NCBI GenBank assembly: GCA_943324395.2
Contig: CALPLL020000015.1
Coordinates: forward strand, 1 to 15,799
DNA length: 15,799 bases
Source of the DNA: Rhizobium sp. Q54
GTDB lineage: Bacteria > Bacteroidota > Bacteroidia > Flavobacteriales > Flavobacteriaceae
Direction of reading: 5' to 3'
Below the pieces are notes generated by a model. That model saw only the letters and a program-made list of their open reading frames with translations. It was not told the DNA's origin and did no database searches. Positions within the stretch are counted from its first letter, which is position 1, and each line of letters starts with the position of its first letter. The position numbers were made by a program, and so were the translations under genes. Below are positions 1-5,874 of this stretch, piece after piece.

Positions 1-100
1 ATTTCTGGAGTAAGGAAATGGAGTAAGGAATTAATAAAAAAAATGATTAAAAATCATCGAAAACCCTTATATTTAAAAGCACTTAAATAGATTTAATTAT
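1..100. other. A+T-rich non-coding flank left of the tRNA fragment
   Basis: No convincing gene is visible. It holds a short tandem repeat, TGGAGTAAGGAA at 6-17 and again at 19-30, and a small perfect inverted repeat, ATGATT (43-48) and AATCAT (52-57) around a 3-base loop. If the tRNA fragment to the right is an attachment scar, this stretch would be the end of the integrated element. That is inference. Confidence 0.4.
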
Positions 101-103
101 TTT

Positions 104-143
104 CATAACCCTGAGGTCGAGAGTTCAAATCTCTCTCTCGCTA
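104..143 (+). tRNA. 3' half of a tRNA (probably tRNA-Met, CAT), displaced fragment
   Basis: The sequence starts inside an anticodon loop (CATAA), continues with the 3' strand of an anticodon stem (CCCTG), a variable region, a perfect 5-bp T arm (GAGAG 119-123, loop TTCAAAT, CTCTC 131-135), a 7-base acceptor 3' strand (TCTCGCT 136-142) and discriminator A143. The matching 5' acceptor strand (AGCGAGA), D arm and 5' anticodon strand are absent from the upstream bases, so this cannot be a working tRNA alone. A tRNA broken at the anticodon loop with its 3' part kept is the usual product of integrase recombination at a tRNA 3' end. The CAT reading depends on the loop alignment, so elongator Met versus Ile2 is not settled. 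Confidence 0.72.
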
Positions 144-147
144 CAAA

Positions 148-179
148 AAAACCCCTAACAAACGTTAGGGGTTTTTTTA
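148..179. terminator. Bidirectional intrinsic terminator
   Basis: A perfect 9-bp stem, ACCCCTAAC (151-159) with GTTAGGGGT (164-172), encloses an AAAC loop. A T run follows on the plus strand (172-178) and an A run precedes it (145-151), which makes a T run on the minus strand. It can end the tRNA transcript from the left and the cas9/guide transcript from the right. Confidence 0.85.
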
Positions 180-214
180 TTCTTTACCAATTCAGGTTCT
201 ATGACTCAAAAAAG

Positions 215-250
215 GAGAATTTTATTTCTAATCTTTAATCAAACTACAAT
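215..250 (-). CRISPR. Single type II CRISPR-like repeat, isolated
   Basis: Read on the minus strand it begins ATTGTAGTTTGATTAAAGAT and ends near position 215, giving a 36-base unit of the size and ATTGTAG/GTTGTAG opening usual for type II-C repeats. It is complementary to the anti-repeat of the tracrRNA at 3767-3798: 5 bp (250-246 with 3794-3798), a 5x5 internal loop, 15 uninterrupted bp (240-226 with 3774-3788), a one-base bulge, then 7 bp (224-218 with 3767-3773). That pairing is the main evidence. No second clean copy is found in the window, so the exact ends, especially the 3' end, are uncertain and the unit may be partly decayed. Confidence 0.8.
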
Positions 251-280
251 CTAATAGCGTTACTACTTAACTAAAATCTT
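215..280 (-). ncRNA. Candidate single guide crRNA (spacer 251-280 plus repeat)
   Basis: In type II systems the crRNA is spacer then repeat, so on this strand the guide would be the bases just 5' of the repeat. A 30-base spacer would occupy 280 down to 251, with the seed end (CGCTATTAG) touching the repeat. The unit sits between the cas9 stop codon (293-295) and the bidirectional terminator at 148-179, so it could come from the 3' end of the cas9 message or from its own start near 280. The upstream spacer boundary is assumed from usual spacer length because no repeat lies on that side. Its target is unknown. Confidence 0.55.
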
Positions 281-285
281 AATTT

Positions 286-312
286 CAAATAACTATAAAT
301 TGAATTTTTCAA
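286..312 (-). promoter_or_regulatory. Weak possible promoter for the guide RNA
   Basis: On the minus strand GTTATTTG (293-286) keeps the TTTG half of the Bacteroidetes TAnnTTTG element, and a TTG lies at 312-310, 16 bases upstream. A start 5-7 bases downstream would fall at about 279-281, where a 30-base spacer would begin. Two of the six defined -7 bases mismatch and the spacing is a little short, so this is only suggestive. Confidence 0.25.
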
Positions 313-3300
313 TTTTTCCAATAACAGAAACTCTAACTTTTATTGGATTAAGATCAATCCATTTTTTAAAACTTTGTATTGAAATTTCTTGGTCTTTATT
401 ATCTAAAGTTGCAGCATTTGCGTGTCGAAAAATAAACTCAAATGAATTTTCTTTTTTGGAAGTTTTTTGAACTCGATACAAATGCTGTGTTATAATTTTA
501 TAATCTAAATTATCCCAATCTATATTTTCATCTTTTAATCCCAATAAAAAAGTGTTATTAATTTGTAATGAACATATTATTTCCAATCCGTCTTCCGGCA
601 ATTTAATATCGTTTTCAAAGCACCGTTTTCTTTCAACAACGGACCAAAAGGAAACAACATCATCTTTTAGACTACCAAATTTATCTCGGTATACCAATGC
701 GTGATGGTTATTTCTTGGATTTACATATTGGTTTACCCCTTTTTTTAATTGTTCTGCTCTTCTAAAACTTTCCTTTATTCTAACTTTCATAATAGGAATA
801 GAAATGCCTTTTTTATTGGGTAAGAACAATTTTGGTTGTTTAACACCAAAATCATCTTCAGAAAAATAGGTGTTTTCAGGAACAATCCCTTTTATAAAAC
901 CTCCTAATTCTATTACTCGCTTTAAAATGATTTTTTTTATGGTCGGATCTACAATTTTGTCAATTTGAGTTTCCGTTTTTAAACTTTCTACTGGTTTTCT
1001 AATGTGAAAAGCTTGAATTCCATTGAGATTTCTTAGTCCGAAAATTGTTTCTTTGTGTAATTGCCCTCTAGCTGAAATTCCTCTAAACCCATCTTTTTGA
1101 TTGGAACCGGATTGAACTGTAATCGTTTTATTTACATTTTTGTGAGATACTACTATCGTTTTTAATGCCAATTCCACGTCGTAAATAAAATTCTTCCAAG
1201 GTAAAGGATAACTGAATTTTGGTGAATTTATATCATATCTGTTCCACTTTGATAACTCTTGGATTTGGTTTACAGAAACATTTGCAACTATCAATGCTTC
1301 AATTGCTTGCTGCAGATAATCATTGCTTGAAAATAAATATAAACCCCATTTATTCTTTAAATTAGTGGTAATTTTACTGTTGGTAATGGTAACCTTACTA
1401 CAACTATTTAATAAATATTCTTTTGTTGATTTACTAATGTATTTTGTATCGTTTAAGTTTTTATTTATAAAATCATCATCAAATTTTTTTTGAATAAAAC
1501 GCTTAAACTTTCTATATCCGTCAGGATTTTGAGAATAATCTGAGAACAAATTTAAAGCCCTATTTTTAACTTCATTCCACTTCTCTTCCCCTTGAGAATT
1601 ATAAAATTCATAGGGGATTTTTTCTCCTTTACTAATTTTTTCGTCAGAAAAACAAAGTGTTTTATTAATAAAACTGTCGTTCAATGATTTACACCAAGCG
1701 TGAATGTATTCAACTTCTATATCGTCACTAAACAATTGATTAATGCTGATGTTATTTCCAGTATAGGGACAGGTTTCTTTGCATTCTTTCCACAATTTAA
1801 ATAGCATCACATTATTATTTGTAGTTTTAAAGCCCTTGCTCTTTAGCTCATCTTTAATTTGATTGGTTTCTTTTTGAAGATTTAATTGTTTTTTCTTAAA
1901 TTCATATCTGCCAGATTTTGACGCTTTTAAATTTGGAGACAATGCTACTTTTATTTCATTTAGATTTCCATATTCATTAGATAATTTGTTTATTAATTTT
2001 CGAATTTCAAATAATACATTACTAAAAACAGGATTTCTTAAATTATTGATTTTTTTATCAGCTGAAGAGCCAAATTCTAACTTTTCAGATTTATCATTTA
2101 TATTTTCAAAAACTGAAATTTGATATAATTTAGTTATCTGCTCTGAATCAAATTGCAACTCTGTTTTTAGGTATTCAACTAAAATGTCATCTAATCCTGA
2201 TTTGAAATTAGAATAATACAATTCCGAGACTTGATCAATAATTATAGCTTTTTTAACCTCATCAAGATTTTCCCAATAATTTGCAAAAGCATTTTTTATA
2301 CCACCCAAAACAACCGCCAATTCATATTGGCATCCCATTTTCAAAAACGGAAAAATGTTGTTCATAGCCTTTCGACAAATGTTAGCATAGCCAGGTTTCA
2401 AATTAAAATTAGATATTTGTTGAGCTTGTATTGGAGTAAATCCCCATTTTTCAATAGCATAATTCTCTAATTTATCTTTATCGCCAAAAAAGTACAATAT
2501 ATGCCAAATATCATCTTGTTCCTTATCCGAAAATTCCAACCATTTTTTACCAAAATACTTGCTACTACTGAGATTAGGAATGGTATTAGCAACACAAATT
2601 TTATCCTGATCTTTTTGATTAAATTTATAAAAAGGATCTAACTTGTCAATCACTTTTCGAATTTCTTTAAAAAAAGGTTTTTCTTTAAAACAAAGAAAAT
2701 GGGCAATTTTATGTCTTTCAGTTTCATTCAATTTAATACCATTGTATTCAACAGAATTTATCCATTTATAAATGCTAAAATTCTCGTAAGAAATTGAACT
2801 CAAATGGGCTTTCTTTTTCTTTTTTTCAAAGGAACAATTGCCTACTAAATGTTTTTTTGATTTTAAAGGTCGTTGATGAAATAGAATCCCATTTTCATTG
2901 AATCCATCATTTTTTCTACCACCAAATTTTTCTTTTAATTCTAATGATAATTCAGGATGGTAGTTTTTTTGGTGTTCCCAAATTTGTTCAAATTCGTCAA
3001 TATACATCTGCCTTGTAGTGTATCTATTTCGAATTCTTTCCAACCCATTTTCAAAGGATACGTTTTGTTTTGGATGAATTTCATATAAATATGACCCTAA
3101 AGTAGTAGATTCAATTTGGGCTCTAGTTTCATTTATTCCAATAGTATTATTTTTAGAATTTCCGTTAAAAATGTGACCATCATCACTAGGAATTATTCGG
3201 CTATTACTTAAATATCCTCTTCGTTGAATTAGATGATAAAAAATCCTCCCAATTGATTCTAATGGTACTTTTTCCGAAAGGGCTTTGTGCCGATTTTCAT

Positions 3301-3640
3301 AGGGATTAATTGCAAACCAAGAAGATAATTCTTGAGATGGAAATTGTTTTGTAGTATTCCAATTGTCGATATCCTTAGAGGTCAAAGGACACATTTTTTG
3401 GTTAACAAGTTCTTTTAATAAGATTTTTTTTCTGAGACGTTTTCTGAAAAACTGTTTTCGTATTCTTCTATTTTGGGTTCTAATTGCATTTCGAGATAAT
3501 TCGGCAGCACCGTCACCTAAATTATTGACACCCACAGGAAATACTCTTGTTCCTAAGCTAAGAATTGAACTGGATTTGGTATCCAGAATAGCCCAACCAA
3601 TTGAGTTGACCCCTAAATATAAACCAAGAATTTTTGTCAT
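293..3640 (-). CDS. cas9: Cas9 homologue, type II-C, predicted nuclease-dead
   Basis: An RNA-guided DNA-binding protein of 1115 residues; from memory, flavobacterial II-C Cas9s are often about 1400 or more. Visible in order: RuvC-I with GLYLGVNSIGWAI (6-18), arginine-rich bridge helix (about 50-78), recognition lobe (about 80-540, including LGRIFYHLIQRRG-type and FHQRPL segments), RuvC-II (561-578), HNH with CPYTG (624-628) and NDSFINKTL (654-662), RuvC-III (773-786), then WED/PAM-interacting region (about 845-1115, with RGQLHKET and NQYVNPRNNHHA). Catalytic positions by alignment from memory: RuvC-I Asp is Tyr8, RuvC-II Glu is Ala566, HNH Asp-His are Glu644-Tyr645, HNH Asn is Lys668, RuvC-III His is Gln778 and Asp is Glu781. 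No stop or frameshift interrupts the frame. A tracrRNA gene is divergent upstream and one repeat lies downstream; cas1 and cas2 are absent. Cas9 identity is near certain; loss of cleavage is a strong prediction, and a regulatory role is inference. Confidence 0.96.
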   Translation of the reverse strand: MTKILGLYLGVNSIGWAILDTKSSSILSLGTRVFPVGVNNLGDGAAELSRNAIRTQNRRIRKQFFRKRLRKKILLKELVNQKMCPLTSKDIDNWNTTKQFPSQELSSWFAINPYENRHKALSEKVPLESIGRIFYHLIQRRGYLSNSRIIPSDDGHIFNGNSKNNTIGINETRAQIESTTLGSYLYEIHPKQNVSFENGLERIRNRYTTRQMYIDEFEQIWEHQKNYHPELSLELKEKFGGRKNDGFNENGILFHQRPLKSKKHLVGNCSFEKKKKKAHLSSISYENFSIYKWINSVEYNGIKLNETERHKIAHFLCFKEKPFFKEIRKVIDKLDPFYKFNQKDQDKICVANTIPNLSSSKYFGKKWLEFSDKEQDDIWHILYFFGDKDKLENYAIEKWGFTPIQAQQISNFNLKPGYANICRKAMNNIFPFLKMGCQYELAVVLGGIKNAFANYWENLDEVKKAIIIDQVSELYYSNFKSGLDDILVEYLKTELQFDSEQITKLYQISVFENINDKSEKLEFGSSADKKINNLRNPVFSNVLFEIRKLINKLSNEYGNLNEIKVALSPNLKASKSGRYEFKKKQLNLQKETNQIKDELKSKGFKTTNNNVMLFKLWKECKETCPYTGNNISINQLFSDDIEVEYIHAWCKSLNDSFINKTLCFSDEKISKGEKIPYEFYNSQGEEKWNEVKNRALNLFSDYSQNPDGYRKFKRFIQKKFDDDFINKNLNDTKYISKSTKEYLLNSCSKVTITNSKITTNLKNKWGLYLFSSNDYLQQAIEALIVANVSVNQIQELSKWNRYDINSPKFSYPLPWKNFIYDVELALKTIVVSHKNVNKTITVQSGSNQKDGFRGISARGQLHKETIFGLRNLNGIQAFHIRKPVESLKTETQIDKIVDPTIKKIILKRVIELGGFIKGIVPENTYFSEDDFGVKQPKLFLPNKKGISIPIMKVRIKESFRRAEQLKKGVNQYVNPRNNHHALVYRDKFGSLKDDVVSFWSVVERKRCFENDIKLPEDGLEIICSLQINNTFLLGLKDENIDWDNLDYKIITQHLYRVQKTSKKENSFEFIFRHANAATLDNKDQEISIQSFKKWIDLNPIKVRVSVIGKIEKFNL

Positions 3641-3664
3641 AATTAACTTGAATGGCGTTGAATA

Positions 3665-3672
3665 AAAATATA
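3665..3672 (-). promoter_or_regulatory. Probable cas9 promoter -7 element
   Basis: On the minus strand TATATTTT (3672-3665) matches TAnnTTTG at five of six defined bases and lies 24 bases before the ATG, predicting a start near 3659 and a leader of about 20 bases. No TTG is found at the expected -33 distance, so the promoter may be weak or dependent on an activator. Confidence 0.4.
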
Positions 3673-3728
3673 AGCGTGTAAATAACTTTCTAAAGATAAT
3701 TAATTAATTGAATAAAGAAGAAAAATAA

Positions 3729-3758
3729 TTGAATTTTAATATAAATAGCTTACATTTA
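3729..3758 (+). promoter_or_regulatory. tracrRNA promoter (Bacteroidetes type)
   Basis: TTG at 3729-3731, 19 bases, then TACATTTA at 3751-3758, which matches TAnnTTTG except for the last base. The predicted start (about 3761-3764) falls exactly where complementarity to the CRISPR repeat begins, which supports both promoter and RNA. Confidence 0.65.
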
Positions 3759-3761
3759 TAG

Positions 3762-3854
3762 GGTGAAATTTTATTCTAATCTTTAATCTTATCACAATAA
3801 GGCTAAATGCCGTAGATGAAAATCTTTAATCCCGCTTCGGTGGGATTTTTTTTT
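3762..3854 (+). ncRNA. tracrRNA for the Cas9 homologue
   Basis: A trans-activating CRISPR RNA pairs with the repeat part of a crRNA and anchors it to Cas9. The anti-repeat (3767-3798) is complementary to the isolated repeat at 215-250 in blocks of 7, 15 and 5 bp with an internal loop between the last two. Next comes ACAATAAGGCTAAATGCC with the nexus hairpin GGC (3801-3803) and GCC (3809-3811), the typical II-C layout. A linker GTAGATGAAAATC leads into a stem of 8 bp, AATCCCGC (3828-3835) and GTGGGATT (3840-3847), with a TTCG loop and a T run to 3854 serving as terminator. It is divergent from cas9. The scaffold is well preserved even though the partner protein has lost its catalytic residues. 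The 5' end is estimated from the promoter. Confidence 0.9.
3828..3854 (+). terminator. tracrRNA terminator hairpin with UUCG loop
   Basis: An 8-bp stem containing one G-T pair, closed by TTCG, followed by nine T. In type II tracrRNAs the terminal hairpin usually also contacts Cas9. Confidence 0.88.
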
Positions 3855-3923
3855 GGTAAGGGTAATATAATTTAAATTAACTAACCCAAGAATAACTTTA
3901 ACATCAACTTAAATAAAATCTTA

Positions 3924-3954
3924 TTGCGAGGGTATTGCTGTTTGATTACCTTTG
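3924..3954 (+). promoter_or_regulatory. Promoter of the nadCAB operon
   Basis: TTG (3924-3926), 20 bases, then TACCTTTG (3947-3954), a perfect TAnnTTTG. The predicted start is about 3959-3961, giving a leader of roughly 85 bases before nadC. I see no clear riboswitch fold in that leader. Confidence 0.75.
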
Positions 3955-4044
3955 CATGGCTGTTGAAAATCATTTTTCCTAAAAAATAAAATTCGTTTAA
4001 ACATCATGAATACTTAACATCATTAATAATTTGAAATATAATTA

Positions 4045-4884
4045 ATGCAAGAAGATATTAAATTATTCATTACTAACGCCTTATTAGAAGATATTGGAAT
4101 GGGCGACATTACCAGTTTAGCTACAATAAATAAAGAGCAAAAAGGGGAGGCTATTTGTTATGTAAAAGAAGATTGCATAATTGCTGGAATTGAATTAGCT
4201 AAATTAATTTGTACTCAAGTGGATCCGTTATTGACAGTTTTATTTGAGGTTGAGGACGGTGAATTTGTTAGTAAAAATACACCTATTGGAAATATTTCTG
4301 GCTCTATACAATCTATATTAAAATTAGAAAGATTGTTGCTAAACTGTATGCAACGAATGAGCGCAATTGCTACTAAAACTAATTACTTTGTAAATTTAAT
4401 TGCTCCTTACAATGTTAAAGTATTAGACACTCGAAAAACAACACCTAATTTTAGAATTTGTGAAAAATGGGCCGTAAAAATTGGTGGCGGCGTAAACCAT
4501 CGTTTTGGATTATACGATCAGGTTTTAATTAAAGACAATCATATTAAAGCTGCTGGAGATATTAAAAATGCTGTTGAATCATGCACAGAATATTTACTTG
4601 AAAATCAATTAAAAATACCTGTTGTTGTTGAAGTTAAAGATTTAGAGGAATTCAATAAAATAAAAAATTATGAAATTGTTGATCGGATTTTGGTTGATAA
4701 TTTCAAACCAATTGATATTATTGAATTAATTAAACACAATTCTACACATAAAACAATTGAAGCTTCAGGCGGAATCAATGCAAGTAATATTGTAGAATAT
4801 GCCAAAACTGGAATCGATTATGTCTCGTTGGGAGATTTAACGCACCATGTCAATTCTATAGATATTTCCCTTAAAATTATATAA
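4045..4884 (+). CDS. nadC: Quinolinate phosphoribosyltransferase (nicotinate-nucleotide pyrophosphorylase)
   Basis: Converts quinolinate and phosphoribosyl pyrophosphate to nicotinate mononucleotide, CO2 and pyrophosphate in cytosolic de novo NAD synthesis. The 279-residue length is normal. Family signatures in order: an N-terminal region with LLEDIGMGDIT (13-23), DTRKTTP (128-134), GGGVNHR (147-153), LIKDNH (161-166), VEVK (195-198), LVDN (216-219) and EASGGI (239-244), together covering the substrate-binding barrel. It is the first gene of a tight operon: its stop is one base before the nadA ATG. A perfect promoter lies about 90 bases upstream. Nothing is missing or odd in the sequence. Confidence 0.97.
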   Translation: MQEDIKLFITNALLEDIGMGDITSLATINKEQKGEAICYVKEDCIIAGIELAKLICTQVDPLLTVLFEVEDGEFVSKNTPIGNISGSIQSILKLERLLLNCMQRMSAIATKTNYFVNLIAPYNVKVLDTRKTTPNFRICEKWAVKIGGGVNHRFGLYDQVLIKDNHIKAAGDIKNAVESCTEYLLENQLKIPVVVEVKDLEEFNKIKNYEIVDRILVDNFKPIDIIELIKHNSTHKTIEASGGINASNIVEYAKTGIDYVSLGDLTHHVNSIDISLKII

Positions 4885-4885
4885 A

Positions 4886-5866
4886 ATGTTATTCGAAAAT
4901 GAAATTGCAAAAGTGGGTTATATAAGCAGATCCGTTCCTGAGGGAATAGACTTAAAGGAGGCCATTTTAAAAATGAAAGTTGAAAAAAATGCGGTAATTC
5001 TGGCACATTATTATGTGAGTGAAGACATACAGTCTATCGCTGATTTTGTGGGAGACAGTTTGGCTTTGGCCCAAGCTTCAAAAAAACAATCTTCAGATAT
5101 TATTGTTTTTTGTGGAGTTCATTTTATGGCTGAAACTGCAAAAATATTAAATCCAAATACTAAAGTACTTTTACCCGATTTAAATGCAGGATGTTCGTTA
5201 GCGGACTCAGCCCCTGAAGCTGAATTTATTGCTTTCAAAAATCAATATCCTGATGCAATAGTAGTAAGTTATATCAATTGCAGTTCTGAAATAAAAGCTC
5301 AAAGTGATTATATCTGTACTTCATCTAATGCAATAGATATTGTAAATTCTATCCCAAAAGACAAACAAATCATTTTTGCACCAGATAAAAACTTAGGAAT
5401 GTTTGTCCAAAAAGTAACTGGTCGGGAATTAATTCTTTGGGACGGTGCTTGTATCGTACACGTCAATATATCTATGGATAAATTAAATGCATTGCAATTG
5501 GCTCACCCCGATGCTGAACTAATTGCTCATCCAGAGTGTCTTCCTGAACTTCTTAACAAAGCCTCATTTATTGGTTCAACCTCCGCTTTACTAAATCATG
5601 TTCAATCTTCTACTTCAGATAAATTTATTGTTGCTACAGAAGCCGGAATATTGTATAAAATGAGACAGTTGGTGCCTCATAAAACTATTATACCAGCTCC
5701 GGCTTTAGAATCGAATTCCTGCGCCTGTTCTGAATGTCCGTATATGAAAATGAACACGCTCGAAAAATTATACAACGCACTGTATTATGAATTACCCGAA
5801 ATTCATGTGAATGAAAAAACTCAAATTGGCGCATTAAAGGCTTTAAATAATATGCTTTCTATATAA
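4886..5866 (+). CDS. nadA: Quinolinate synthase, [4Fe-4S] enzyme
   Basis: Condenses iminoaspartate (from NadB) with dihydroxyacetone phosphate to quinolinate. 326 residues, the usual size. Visible motifs: ILAHYY (38-43), GDSL (56-59), FCGVHFMAETAKIL (75-88), AGCSLAD (101-107), SYINCSSEIKAQSD (128-141), FAPDKNLG (164-171), WDGACIVH (185-192), HPECLPEL (215-222), GSTSAL (230-235), ATEAGILYKM (250-259) and CSECPYMKMN (281-290). The three cluster ligands by family comparison should be Cys103, Cys189 and one cysteine of the 279/281/284 group, most likely Cys284. The start is one base after the nadC stop, so translation is probably coupled. nadB follows after 8 bases. Confidence 0.97.
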   Translation: MLFENEIAKVGYISRSVPEGIDLKEAILKMKVEKNAVILAHYYVSEDIQSIADFVGDSLALAQASKKQSSDIIVFCGVHFMAETAKILNPNTKVLLPDLNAGCSLADSAPEAEFIAFKNQYPDAIVVSYINCSSEIKAQSDYICTSSNAIDIVNSIPKDKQIIFAPDKNLGMFVQKVTGRELILWDGACIVHVNISMDKLNALQLAHPDAELIAHPECLPELLNKASFIGSTSALLNHVQSSTSDKFIVATEAGILYKMRQLVPHKTIIPAPALESNSCACSECPYMKMNTLEKLYNALYYELPEIHVNEKTQIGALKALNNMLSI

Positions 5867-5874
5867 ATATAGTA

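Noticed and set aside
268..302. A second, decayed CRISPR repeat on the other side of the spacer
   Set aside because: A resemblance can be forced (TAGTT, ATTAA, GATT in order) but needs several gaps in A+T-rich sequence that overlaps the cas9 stop codon.
293..3640. The Cas9 gene as a simple pseudogene
   Set aside because: The frame is unbroken for 1115 codons, both ends look native, conserved non-catalytic motifs persist across all regions, and the tracrRNA is well kept. Recent decay cannot be fully excluded without relatives.
3363..3665. 100-codon plus-strand open frame opposite the cas9 start
   Set aside because: Lies wholly opposite conserved RuvC-I and bridge-helix coding sequence, has no recognisable protein features, and has no promoter or start context; a shadow frame.
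3673..3680. Guide seed matching the cas9 promoter (ACGCT shared, autoregulation)
   Set aside because: Only five consecutive bases agree, then the match falls to 7 of 10 with nothing beyond; too weak to claim self-targeting.
3956..3982. Eight-codon open frame in the nad leader as a regulatory peptide
   Set aside because: Starts almost at the predicted transcription start, has no codon pattern suggesting attenuation and no hairpin pair after it.
4072..4091. Guide end resembling the start of nadC (TAACGC and TATTAG both present)
   Set aside because: The two halves are separated by two extra bases in nadC, so only about six seed bases pair without a bulge, and no NNNNNTAAA PAM follows.
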